Below, in pieces: positions 6,855-14,886 of a stretch of 64,000 nt of DNA. Location of the stretch: assembly GCF_920984665.1 (NCBI RefSeq), contig NZ_CAKLBP010000006.1:1-64000 (forward strand). The letters are read 5' to 3'. The notes beneath the pieces are model-generated. The model made no database searches, was not told where the DNA came from, and saw only the letters and a list, made by a program, of their open reading frames with translations. Each line of letters begins with the position of its first letter. Within the stretch, counting starts at the first letter, position 1. Source of the DNA: Pedobacter sp. Leaf170. Its GTDB lineage: Bacteria > Bacteroidota > Bacteroidia > Sphingobacteriales > Sphingobacteriaceae. Both the position numbers and the translations under genes were made by a program.

Positions 6855-8939
6855 TCACTTTACCGCTCTTTTTTCTTTTATCTGATTTAAAAATGCATCA
6901 GCCTGATTAAAATAGCTTTGTGCAAATTCTGCAGATGGCTCATTTTTATTTATCTGTAAAACCAAATCCGAAAAATTAGTTGGCAAATTAAACTCGCCTG
7001 TTTCCACATAGTGATTATCAAATTCTCTGATTACGCCAACCTGCGTACTGCTATTTACACCTTTATCCAAAAGCAATGATTTCGCGGCACTAACGAAAGT
7101 TGAATAGGTATGGTAAATTGCATCAGCGTAAGCGCCTTTATCTAAATTTTGCTTTGCCCAGCCAAACTTTTCATCAGCCTCTAAAAGTAAAGTAGCTACC
7201 AAATCGATAACCACACCTGCGCATTCGCCAACACCAATTGCTGTAACAAACTGCTCTACATGTCCCCAATCTACAAATTCCTCTTGCTTAAGGTTGGTTA
7301 AATCAGCCAATGGTTTTAATAGCTGATAAAAATGGTCTTTACCTTTCCTATCATAATATTGATGGAAGTTTTCGTTTTCTTCGTTATTTTCTTTAAAATC
7401 ATTTAAAATGAAATGTAAAACGCTTGTTGCTCTTTTGGATGGCACCTTAATTACACGTTCTGCAACCCGGCCTACACCATTTCCAACCGTACCACCACCA
7501 AGCATTACTTGCACAGCGGGTACAACTTTTCCTTCTGCTTTTACAGAGCTACCGTGAAAACCAATCTCTGCCAAACCATGCTGACCGCATGAATTCATAC
7601 AGCCACTAATTTTTATTTTGATGTTTTTCTCATAAATGAATTCCGGAAAATCGGTGTAGATTACATCTTCCAGAACTTCGGCTAAAGTCATTGAATTTGA
7701 AATACCCAAATTACAGGTATCCGTACCCGGGCAAGTGGTAATATCAGCCAAACTATCAAAACCAGCTGTTGTAAAACCAATTTTATTTAGAGCCGAATAG
7801 AGTGATGGCAAGGCTTCCGCACGAACAAACTTTAAAAGTAAACCCTGGTTCTGCGTTACTCTTATTTCATCAGCCACATAAGGCTTAATCGCATCAACAA
7901 AAGCTCTTGCCTTATCTGTTTTAATATCGCCAACCAGAACTTTTACGTAAACCGAATAAAAACCTTCTTGTTTTTGTGCTACAACATTCGTTGCGAACCA
8001 ATGCTTATAATGTGTTTCATTTAAAATTTCAACTTCTCCAAAATTTTTTATTGCTGGTAATTCTGGCTCAGGAACAGTATTTCTATCAATTATATAAGTT
8101 TTCACTTTATTCGCGATTCGCTCTTCGGCAACCAAACGTAAAACTTCTTCTAAGCCTAATTTTTGCACCAAATATTTTAAGCGGGCTTTATTTCTATTCG
8201 TTCTTTCGCCGTAACGGTCGAACACACGCAGCACAGACTCCGTAAAAGGAATCAATTGATCTTCGGGCAAAAACTCGTTTATCGCGTTAGCTAAAAATGG
8301 CTGTGCTCCTAGGCCACCGGCAAATAAAACCTTAAAGCCACGTTCGCCATTTGGGTTAATTTTTGGTATAAAACCTAAGTCATGAATGTAACTAAATGCC
8401 GTATCTTTATCGCTCGAAGAAAAAGAAATCTTAATCTTTCTGCCCATTTCCTGGCAAATTGGGTTACGCAAAAAATACTTAAAAACCGCCTGAGCGTAAG
8501 GAGAAACATCAAAAGGTTCATCTTTATCAATACCCGAATTGGGCGACGCGGTTACATTACGTACGGTATTTCCGCAAGCCTCACGCAAGGTAATGTCGTC
8601 TTGCTCTAACTTTGCCCAAAGCTCTGGCGTTTTATCTAAACTCACATAATGTAACTGAATATCCTGGCGGGTTGTTAGGTGTAAATTGCCACTTCCATAC
8701 TCATCAGCGATATCAGCAATCCGCAGCAATTGTTTAAAAGTTACTTTTCCAAATGGCAATTTTATGCGAATCATTTGTACGCCTGGTTGCCTTTGTCCGT
8801 AAACGCCACGAGCCAAACGTAAGCTTCTAAATTTCTCATCGTGGATGGTTCCATCACGGAAAGCTTTAATCTTATTCTCTAAATCAATAATGTCCTGTTC
8901 GACAATATTATTTTCGAGTTCTGTTCTGAAACTTTGCAT
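6855..8939 (-). CDS. Siroheme-dependent sulfite (or nitrite) reductase with a C-terminal helical HEPN-like extension
   Basis: Six-electron reduction of sulfite to sulfide using a siroheme-4Fe4S centre. It has two NIR_SIR/ferredoxin-like repeats. The cluster ligands are C403 and C409 (TCPGTDTC) and C447 and C451 (SGCMNSC). The substrate-loop pattern 'GVYGQRQPGVQMIRIKLP' is near residues 46-63 and 'TTRQDIQLH' at 89-97. About 150 residues follow the catalytic core (~545-694), predicted largely helical and resembling the HEPN-type tail seen on some Bacteroidetes enzymes of this family. Nitrite reductases share the fold, but the operon (cysHDN, siroheme, sulfite exporter) argues for sulfite. It is the first structural gene of the operon and is preceded by a hairpin leader. 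Confidence 0.9.
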   Translation of the reverse strand: MQSFRTELENNIVEQDIIDLENKIKAFRDGTIHDEKFRSLRLARGVYGQRQPGVQMIRIKLPFGKVTFKQLLRIADIADEYGSGNLHLTTRQDIQLHYVSLDKTPELWAKLEQDDITLREACGNTVRNVTASPNSGIDKDEPFDVSPYAQAVFKYFLRNPICQEMGRKIKISFSSSDKDTAFSYIHDLGFIPKINPNGERGFKVLFAGGLGAQPFLANAINEFLPEDQLIPFTESVLRVFDRYGERTNRNKARLKYLVQKLGLEEVLRLVAEERIANKVKTYIIDRNTVPEPELPAIKNFGEVEILNETHYKHWFATNVVAQKQEGFYSVYVKVLVGDIKTDKARAFVDAIKPYVADEIRVTQNQGLLLKFVRAEALPSLYSALNKIGFTTAGFDSLADITTCPGTDTCNLGISNSMTLAEVLEDVIYTDFPEFIYEKNIKIKISGCMNSCGQHGLAEIGFHGSSVKAEGKVVPAVQVMLGGGTVGNGVGRVAERVIKVPSKRATSVLHFILNDFKENNEENENFHQYYDRKGKDHFYQLLKPLADLTNLKQEEFVDWGHVEQFVTAIGVGECAGVVIDLVATLLLEADEKFGWAKQNLDKGAYADAIYHTYSTFVSAAKSLLLDKGVNSSTQVGVIREFDNHYVETGEFNLPTNFSDLVLQINKNEPSAEFAQSYFNQADAFLNQIKEKRAVK

Positions 8940-8960
8940 ATTGTGTTGTTAGCTTGATTC

Positions 8961-8992
8961 AAAAAATGCTTCTCATTTACCGAGAAGCATTT
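8961..8992 (-). terminator. Hairpin plus U-tract in the leader of the sulfite reductase gene (possible attenuator)
   Basis: On the minus strand an 11-bp stem (AAATGCTTCTC / GAGAAGCATTT, arms 8982-8992 and 8964-8974) is followed directly by a run of T (8966-8961). It lies 22 bp upstream of the ATG at 8939 and downstream of a TAnnTTTG promoter candidate, so transcription of the operon must pass it. It is either a backup terminator for the upstream regulator gene or an attenuator. Confidence 0.7.
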
Positions 8993-9100
8993 AAAATTTT
9001 ATACTTAAAACTATTTAATACCCTCTATTACATTGTTTTACAACAGCTGCACATTATTTGGATATAAAATAGATTTGATATAAAATTCATGTTCATCCGT

Positions 9101-9108
9101 CAAATATA
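9101..9108 (-). promoter_or_regulatory. Candidate -7 element (TATATTTG) for the sulfate operon
   Basis: Reading the minus strand, TATATTTG matches the Bacteroidetes -7 consensus TAnnTTTG and lies about 160 bp upstream of the sulfite reductase ATG, between two hairpins. No clear TTTG -33 partner is visible in the AT-rich sequence upstream, so support is partial. Confidence 0.4.
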
Positions 9109-9140
9109 TAAAGTATATAGGAATAGTAGTAATTTTTATT

Positions 9141-9173
9141 AAAAAAATTGCTTATTCGTTGATGAATAAGCAA
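9141..9173 (-). terminator. Intrinsic terminator of the Rrf2 regulator gene
   Basis: A perfect 10-bp stem, TTGCTTATTC / GAATAAGCAA (9164-9173 and 9148-9157), with a 6-nt loop, is followed on the minus strand by seven T (9147-9141). It begins 9 bp after the stop of the regulator gene ending at 9182. It separates the regulator from the sulfate operon downstream. Confidence 0.85.
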
Positions 9174-9181
9174 GTAAATCT

Positions 9182-9628
9182 TTAAATATTGTCTGTATTT
9201 AGTTTCAAAGTATCTTCTCTGCCAATAACATCAGCAATGCTGGTTTCGCTTAAAACCTTTAAAGTAGCATCTCTTACATCAATAAAAGCACTTCTTATAC
9301 CGCAGGTTTTTTCATCAACGCATTCATCACACTTGTGATAAAAATTTAAGCTGGCACATGGAACCATTGCAATAGGCCCATCAGTAACACGCATAACCTG
9401 CACAAGCAGAATATCTTCTGGTTTTTTATTTAAACTGTAACCACCACCGGCACCTTTTTTACTGTACAAAAAGCCTGCATTGCGTAAATCAAGCAGAATT
9501 TGTTCTAAGAATTTTTTAGGGATATGCTCCTCCTCGGCAATTTTTGAAATTTGCATTGGCGGTTTTTCTACATTTTTACCAAGAGCAACCAGTGCTTTGA
9601 TGGCATATTTAGTCTTTTTTGATAGCAT
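9182..9628 (-). CDS. Rrf2-family transcriptional regulator with four clustered cysteines
   Basis: A winged-helix regulator of 148 residues. The N-terminal HTH covers residues ~1-60 (KKTKYAIKALVAL; 'IPKKFLEQILLDLRNAGFL'), with the wing 'KKGAGGGYSL' at 58-66, then the Rrf2 dimerisation helix. Cysteines lie at 91, 100, 103 and 109 in the loop where IscR and NsrR bind a Fe-S cluster, so redox or Fe-S sensing is plausible. Sulfur regulator CymR is in the same family but lacks these cysteines. The gene lies directly upstream of the sulfate reduction operon on the same strand, making it the likely regulator of that operon. It has its own terminator. CACCT...AGGTG at 9678-9702 in the divergent region is a candidate operator. 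Confidence 0.9.
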   Translation of the reverse strand: MLSKKTKYAIKALVALGKNVEKPPMQISKIAEEEHIPKKFLEQILLDLRNAGFLYSKKGAGGGYSLNKKPEDILLVQVMRVTDGPIAMVPCASLNFYHKCDECVDEKTCGIRSAFIDVRDATLKVLSETSIADVIGREDTLKLNTDNI

Positions 9629-9702
9629 ATTCGTACAAAGCTAATAAATTAAGTATAATTTTAAAATGTAATAAATCACCTTAAACCGGTCTAAATTAGG
9701 TG

Positions 9703-9736
9703 TTTGATTTTATATGATCAATTAATAGTATCTTTG
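9703..9736 (+). promoter_or_regulatory. Bacteroidetes-type promoter of the hybrid kinase gene
   Basis: A TTTG -33 element at 9703-9706 and TATCTTTG (TAnnTTTG) at 9729-9736 are separated by 22 bp, within the range seen for the Bacteroidetes primary sigma factor. The expected start of transcription is about 9740, some 15 bp before the GTG start at 9755. The -33 box overlaps the end of the imperfect palindrome CACCT...AGGTG (9678-9702), so a regulator bound there could act on this promoter. Confidence 0.6.
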
Positions 9737-9754
9737 TAGGTTAAACTTTACAAC

Positions 9755-11527
9755 GTGTTTAAAAAGATTAAAATACTAAACATACGCAATCGAAAACTTA
9801 GTATAGAATCTAAGCTTTTTGCTGTGTTGTGCCTCTGTGTTACAATTGTTTCGTTGCTGGCTATAGTGATGAATATCATTTTACAATTGGATTGGATAAT
9901 TAACCTCTCAATCATTTTTAACATTTCTGTACATTTAACTTTTTACTATTTCGCAATAGCTGATAAAGTAAAAGAATCTGGTCGGTTCTGGTATTTTATT
10001 TTCAATTGCATAACAATGTTGCCGGCATGGTTCTTAAACGGCGGCTCAACAGGTTCAACACCAATTTTTTTGATATTTTATTTGAGCATTGCGATGCTAT
10101 CATTATCAAAAAAATACAGATTAAAATTTATTATAACCTTTTTTAGCATTGCAATTAGCTGTGTAGTTATAGAAATTTTTTACCCAAACTTTGTAATTCA
10201 GTACCCGAACGAACAAGCCCGAAAGCTTGACATACTTTTCGCATTCCTAAACATGTCGTTCATGATGATATTTATGCTGGTAGTTTACCGAAAAGTAACA
10301 GAATACGAACGATTTTTACTACTTAAAAGTAAGCAACGTTTAGAAACATCACAACAAGAATTAATTATAACCAAAGAGGAAGCTGAAGCGGCAACGAAGG
10401 CAAAATCGAAGTTTTTAACCAACATGAGCCACGAAATCAGAACTCCATTAAATGGAATTATTGGCGCAGCGGAGTTACTAAAACTTACAAAACTTGATGA
10501 GGAACAATTACAACTGTTAAATACACTACAGGCTAGTAATAGTATAATGGTTGATATTGTAAACGATCTTCTGGACATCTCCCGCATCGAGGCAAACAAA
10601 ATGGATGTACACAAAAGTCCTTTCGAAATCCGGAAATCTATTGCAGATATTGAAAACATCGTTCATCCTTTAATTATCAAGAATAAAAATCTAAAATACA
10701 AATTCAATATCGACAGTAATTTACCCAAGATGATAATTACTGATGAAATAAAGTTTAAACAGGTAATTATAAATCTTTTAAGTAATGCTATTAAGTTTAC
10801 AAGATTCGGTGAAATCACTTTAGAAATTAAAGCTGATTTTGAGAACAAACAAAATATCATCACATCGATAATTAAAGATACGGGAATTGGGATAGATGAA
10901 AACGACATGCAAAAATTATTCTTCCCCTTTTCACAAGCTAACCCATACATAACCAGAGAGTTTGGAGGTGCAGGTTTAGGTCTGGTAATTTGCCGCAAAC
11001 TTGCAGAAATGATGGGCGGTCATATTTATGCCTCAAGTAAAAAAGGTGAAGGTTCTGTTTTCACTTTCAAAATCCCTTATGAAGCGCATTTATTTAATCC
11101 GGAGATAGTTAAAAATTTAACACATGATGCAAAAACTAACTTTCCTGTAGCGGGAATGAACATTTTAATTGCTGAAGACAATGTTTTTAATCAGATTATA
11201 ACTTCCAAAATGCTTCAAAAATCGGGCTATAAATATTCGGTAGCCAATAATGGTTTAGAAGCGGTAAAAAAAATTGAAGATGAATATTTTAATATAATTT
11301 TGGTGGATATGCAAATGCCAGAAATGGATGGAATTTCTGCAACACGAAAAATATTAGAAACATATCAACATAAAAACGAAGCTGCACCAATCATAATTGG
11401 CTGTAGTGCAAACGCCATGGAAGAAGATAAACGCGAATGTTTAAACGCTGGCATGAAAGATTTTATAGCCAAACCATTTACTTTTGATGATTTGAAGGGC
11501 ATGATGTTTAAGTGGACCAAAAGCTAA
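9755..11527 (+). CDS. Membrane-bound hybrid histidine kinase/response regulator
   Basis: A two-component sensor with five or six hydrophobic segments in residues ~20-180, a coiled-coil linker (~185-215), HisKA with phospho-accepting H226 (NMSHEIRTP), HATPase_c with N344 (N-box NLLSNAIKF), 'DTGIGI' and 'GGAGLGL', and a C-terminal receiver with D518 ([11 protein letters not shown]) and 'KPF'. The first codon is GTG at 9755, placed just after a good TAnnTTTG promoter. The next in-frame ATG would cut into the first membrane helix. No HPt domain or DNA-binding output is fused, so a separate partner must carry the signal. The stimulus is unknown; no extracellular loop is large enough to be a recognisable sensor domain. 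Confidence 0.92.
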   Translation: MFKKIKILNIRNRKLSIESKLFAVLCLCVTIVSLLAIVMNIILQLDWIINLSIIFNISVHLTFYYFAIADKVKESGRFWYFIFNCITMLPAWFLNGGSTGSTPIFLIFYLSIAMLSLSKKYRLKFIITFFSIAISCVVIEIFYPNFVIQYPNEQARKLDILFAFLNMSFMMIFMLVVYRKVTEYERFLLLKSKQRLETSQQELIITKEEAEAATKAKSKFLTNMSHEIRTPLNGIIGAAELLKLTKLDEEQLQLLNTLQASNSIMVDIVNDLLDISRIEANKMDVHKSPFEIRKSIADIENIVHPLIIKNKNLKYKFNIDSNLPKMIITDEIKFKQVIINLLSNAIKFTRFGEITLEIKADFENKQNIITSIIKDTGIGIDENDMQKLFFPFSQANPYITREFGGAGLGLVICRKLAEMMGGHIYASSKKGEGSVFTFKIPYEAHLFNPEIVKNLTHDAKTNFPVAGMNILIAEDNVFNQIITSKMLQKSGYKYSVANNGLEAVKKIEDEYFNIILVDMQMPEMDGISATRKILETYQHKNEAAPIIIGCSANAMEEDKRECLNAGMKDFIAKPFTFDDLKGMMFKWTKS

Positions 11528-11628
11528 ATCTCTTTAATCAAATTTTAGTCAAAAAAAGCAGAACGCTGTAATTTATTTACCTTTTTGTAATCTTTAGATT
11601 TACTTTACCTGGTAATATAAATTTAAAG

Positions 11629-12855
11629 ATGAAAAGAAAAATAAATCTTCTTCCCTTCATAATTTTCTCCATCCTGTTTCTCTTATTAAACGGCTACATT
11701 TTAAGTGGTCTGGCTGTTGTAGTGAGTTCTAAAATATTAATCCCAATATTTTGGTTTATCATTTTGGCTTTAAGCATATCTATCATTGTGGCAATAAGAA
11801 GAATGCGAAGTAAAGGCGTGGATAAGTTTTTTACGATAGCTTCCCATTCCTTTTTAATTCTTTTTGTTGCCGAATTAATTTTCGCAGTTTTTCTTTTGGT
11901 GGGCGATATTTATAGATTTTTTATTGGAATGGCCAGCAATTTTGAGCCCGAGGGTTTCCATTGGATTAATAGAAGCCCAAACTGGATTAGTTTTGCGCTG
12001 GTTATGTTCGCATTAACGATAGTAATGTTTATTTATGGAATTACAAGAGGTAAATATGCCTACAGAGTTATTAAACATACCTTATATTTTGATGATTTGC
12101 CCCAGGCATTTGATGGTTTTACGCTTACGCAGATATCTGACGTACATGCAGGAAGTTTTACCAAACCAGATCAGGTGCAAAAAGGGATAGATTTAATCAA
12201 TAAGCAAAAAAGTGATTTATTCGTGTTTACAGGAGATTTGGTGAATAACGCGGCATCAGAAATTAAACCATACATTAACCATTTTTCTCAAATAAAAGCG
12301 CCTTATGGACAATACTCTGTTTTAGGCAACCACGATTATGGCGACTATATTAAATGGCCATCTGAAAGTGATAAAATTAAAAATTTGCAACAATTAAAAA
12401 ATTATCATGCAGAATTGGGTTTTAAACTTTTATTAGATGAACACATTGAGCTTCACAAAAACGGCGAGAAAATTATTCTTGCAGGTGTAGAAAACTGGGG
12501 TATTGGTTTTGGAGAACGTGGTGATTTAAAAAAATCGCTTCAAAACACAAATGAAAAAGATTTTAAGATTCTGCTATCTCACGATCCTACGCATTGGGAA
12601 GCTCAGGTAAAAAATAATCCATCGAAAATTCAATTAACGCTTGCGGGGCATACGCATGGCATGCAATTCGGAATTGAAGCTTTAGGCATTAAATGGAGTC
12701 CGGTAAAATACAGATATAAACATTGGGCAGGTTTAAAATCAGAAAACGGACGATTTTTAAACATTAACCGAGGCTTTGGCTTTATTGGTTTTTCTGGCAG
12801 GATTGGCATCTGGCCAGAAATTACGGTTATCGAGCTCAAAAGAAAAGCATCCTAA
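11629..12855 (+). CDS. Membrane-anchored metallophosphoesterase
   Basis: A calcineurin-like phosphoesterase. Residues 1-140 contain four hydrophobic helices. The catalytic domain follows with the metal-binding motifs 'SDVHAGS' (D171, H173), 'GDLVNN' (D203), 'GNHDYG' (N234, H235), 'LSHDPTHW' and 'AGHTHGMQ', the complete set for a di-metal centre. Bacterial relatives with this layout are YkuE/UDP-2,3-diacylglucosamine hydrolase-like enzymes or generic cell-envelope phosphoesterases. The substrate cannot be read from sequence. It is the first of three short-spaced plus-strand genes (a 41-bp gap to the M23 peptidase). Confidence 0.9.
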   Translation: MKRKINLLPFIIFSILFLLLNGYILSGLAVVVSSKILIPIFWFIILALSISIIVAIRRMRSKGVDKFFTIASHSFLILFVAELIFAVFLLVGDIYRFFIGMASNFEPEGFHWINRSPNWISFALVMFALTIVMFIYGITRGKYAYRVIKHTLYFDDLPQAFDGFTLTQISDVHAGSFTKPDQVQKGIDLINKQKSDLFVFTGDLVNNAASEIKPYINHFSQIKAPYGQYSVLGNHDYGDYIKWPSESDKIKNLQQLKNYHAELGFKLLLDEHIELHKNGEKIILAGVENWGIGFGERGDLKKSLQNTNEKDFKILLSHDPTHWEAQVKNNPSKIQLTLAGHTHGMQFGIEALGIKWSPVKYRYKHWAGLKSENGRFLNINRGFGFIGFSGRIGIWPEITVIELKRKAS

Positions 12856-12896
12856 AATTATCGGTCAGAAATTCTATCTTACATAAAATAAATTTT

Positions 12897-13523
12897 ATGA
12901 AGGTTTTACTCGTATTGCTTTTAAGCTCTTTCTTTTTTCAGAAACCTTCTATCGAAACAGATAAAAATAGATGGAAGCCATATTATACAGATGTTGCGCC
13001 AAATAATGTTGCAGATAACTGGGTTTTACCATTTGAAAGCGATAATAGAAAAAGCATAGGTTCGATTAAAATTATAAGCATCTTTGGCGATCATAGAGAT
13101 AGTTTTTTTAAAGGACATATTCACACCGCCATTGATATTAATCCTTCTAAGCCAAAAGGAAAATTAATAAACGTTTTTGCAATGGCAAATGGCGTTGTTT
13201 GCTCCATTCATTTAGGCGAAAATCAAAAAACAGTTGTTGTTAAACACCAATTAAAAAACGGACAAACCTTGTTTACAAGCTATAAACACCTAAAAGAAGT
13301 ATATGTAAACCTTGGTCAACAGGTTAATATTAACACAAAACTTGCCAGGCTCTTTACTAAAGAAGAAAGCAAAAAATATGGTGGCGATTACCATCATCTT
13401 CATCTGGAAATACGGAAAAAGTTTGATGATTATGGTTGCGCTAGTTGGTTAACAATGAATAAAGAACAGCTTAATCTGCGTTTTTATAATCCGCAAATCT
13501 TTATTAAAGAGCATTTGAAATAA
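12897..13523 (+). CDS. M23-family metallopeptidase (LytM-like)
   Basis: A zinc peptidase of the peptidoglycan endopeptidase family, 208 residues. A hydrophobic N-terminus (MKVLLVLLLSSFFF) suggests export. Metal ligands are H76 and D80 (HTAID, the HxxxD motif) and H167 and H169 (HLH, the HxH motif). The glycine-rich 'HxGxD' version of the first motif is replaced by HTAID, so activity should be checked. It is shorter than most M23 enzymes and has no LysM or coiled-coil domain. It follows the phosphoesterase gene and may share its transcript, which would suggest a cell-envelope function. Confidence 0.8.
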   Translation: MKVLLVLLLSSFFFQKPSIETDKNRWKPYYTDVAPNNVADNWVLPFESDNRKSIGSIKIISIFGDHRDSFFKGHIHTAIDINPSKPKGKLINVFAMANGVVCSIHLGENQKTVVVKHQLKNGQTLFTSYKHLKEVYVNLGQQVNINTKLARLFTKEESKKYGGDYHHLHLEIRKKFDDYGCASWLTMNKEQLNLRFYNPQIFIKEHLK

Positions 13524-13584
13524 GCTATTAATCTTAATTTAGCGATCAAAAAAATTATATTCCTATTCCATCAATAATTATAAA

Positions 13585-14580
13585 ATGAGCAACATAGATT
13601 TAAGAAATCGTTACGATAATATGTCTTTTCGCAGAAGCGGAAAAAGTGGTTTAAAACTTCCAGAATTATCATTAGGATTATGGCATAACTTTGGGCATGT
13701 TAATTTACTTGAAAACAGTAAAAAATTAATAGCAACGGCCTTTAGTAAAGGGATAACACATTTCGATTTAGCAAATAATTATGGTCCGCCGCCAGGCTCT
13801 GCAGAAGAAAATTTCGGTAAAATTTTACATGATAATTTTAAAAGCTACCGCGATGAAATGATAATATCATCAAAAGCAGGCTACACTATGTGGGATGGCC
13901 CATACGGAGATTGGGGTTCAAAGAAATATTTGGTTTCAAGCCTTGATCAAAGCTTAAAAAGGATGAAACTCGATTATGTTGATATATTTTATCACCACAG
14001 ACCAGATCCTGAAACGCCATTAGAAGAAACGATGGCAGCCCTAAATTTAATTGTGCAGCAAGGTAAGGCACTATATGTTGGCATTTCAAATTATCAGGCA
14101 GATGAAGCTTCAAGAGCCTTTAAAATTTTGAAAGATATGGGTACGCCTTGTGTCATTCATCAACCAAAATATTCGATGTTTGAACGTTGGGTAGAAAATG
14201 GTTTATTAGATGTTTTAGAGGAAAATGGCGTTGGCTGTATTCCGTTTTCGCCTTTGGCGCAGGGTTTATTAACAGATAAATACCTACATGGCATTCCATC
14301 AGATTCTAGAGTTGCAACAAGTGGCGTTTTCCTGAATGAAAATAACTTAACTCCTGAAATTTTAAGCAAAATTGCTAAACTAAATGATGTTGCCAAAGCA
14401 CGCGGACAAAAGCTGGCACACATGGCCATTGCATGGTTATTAAAAGATAATCGGGTAACTTCAGTTTTAATTGGCGCCAGTAAAGCAGAGCAGATAACAG
14501 ATTCTTTAAAAGCTTTAGAAAACACAAAGTTTAGTGCAGATGAATTAAATATTATCGACCAGATCTTATCAGGAAAATAA
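13585..14580 (+). CDS. Aldo/keto reductase, YghZ/L-glyceraldehyde-3-phosphate reductase type
   Basis: An NADPH-dependent TIM-barrel oxidoreductase, 331 residues. The AKR signature is present: 'FDLANNYGPPPGSAEENFG' with catalytic D61 and Y66, K97 in 'SSKAGY', and the 'YVDIFYHHRPDPETP' strand carrying the active-site His. The stretch 'GYTMWDGPYGDWGSKKYL' is the hallmark of the AKR14-type subgroup to which YghZ (methylglyoxal and glyceraldehyde-phosphate reduction) belongs. The C-terminal cofactor-binding segment 'TSVLIGASKAEQI' is intact. Substrate assignment is by family only. Confidence 0.92.
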   Translation: MSNIDLRNRYDNMSFRRSGKSGLKLPELSLGLWHNFGHVNLLENSKKLIATAFSKGITHFDLANNYGPPPGSAEENFGKILHDNFKSYRDEMIISSKAGYTMWDGPYGDWGSKKYLVSSLDQSLKRMKLDYVDIFYHHRPDPETPLEETMAALNLIVQQGKALYVGISNYQADEASRAFKILKDMGTPCVIHQPKYSMFERWVENGLLDVLEENGVGCIPFSPLAQGLLTDKYLHGIPSDSRVATSGVFLNENNLTPEILSKIAKLNDVAKARGQKLAHMAIAWLLKDNRVTSVLIGASKAEQITDSLKALENTKFSADELNIIDQILSGK

Positions 14581-14638
14581 AAATTTTTGAAACTTATCAT
14601 ATTAAATGTTGTTTCCATAATGAGACATAACCAAATAT

Positions 14639-14833
14639 ATGATAAATCAACAATTTGCATTAAATCCGAACGATATCTACATCGCTATCGCGGAAGAAAA
14701 AGATCAAAATTATTGGGCAGAAAGATTAGGCGTGAGTATTGAAACCTTAAAATCAGCGATTAGAGCATGCAGAAGTACTGTTTATGCTAACGTAAAATCA
14801 TATTTAAAAGCAGTTGGGAAATTATCTGACTAA
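14639..14833 (+). CDS. DUF3606 small protein
   Basis: A 64-residue protein with the DUF3606 pattern: 'NDIYIAIAEEKDQNYWAERLGVSIETLKSAIRACRSTV' with the conserved YW, the GVS turn and a following helix, ending 'VKSYL'. Proteins of this type are widespread in Proteobacteria and Bacteroidetes and are thought to be small helix-turn-helix-like proteins of unknown role. The ATG at 14639 is 58 bp downstream of the aldo/keto reductase stop. A strong terminator follows 15 bp after its stop. Confidence 0.82.
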   Translation: MINQQFALNPNDIYIAIAEEKDQNYWAERLGVSIETLKSAIRACRSTVYANVKSYLKAVGKLSD

Positions 14834-14848
14834 TTTTATCAAACACAC

Positions 14849-14886
14849 AAAAAGGGGATAAGTTTAACGCTTATCCCCTTTTTGTT
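14849..14886. terminator. Bidirectional intrinsic terminator
   Basis: A perfect 14-bp stem, AAAAAGGGGATAAG (14849-14862) and CTTATCCCCTTTTT (14870-14883), with a 7-nt loop and T-tracts on both strands. It sits between the convergent DUF3606 gene (plus) and the hybrid kinase gene (minus, ending at 14887) and can serve both. Confidence 0.92.

Noticed and set aside
6855..8939. Nitrite reductase as the primary assignment
   Set aside because: The fold is shared, but the operon is all sulfur assimilation and siroheme synthesis, with no nitrate or nitrite transporter.
14160..14660. 166-residue minus-strand ORF
   Set aside because: It lies opposite the aldo/keto reductase gene and has no recognisable domain. 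The plus-strand protein has a complete family signature.
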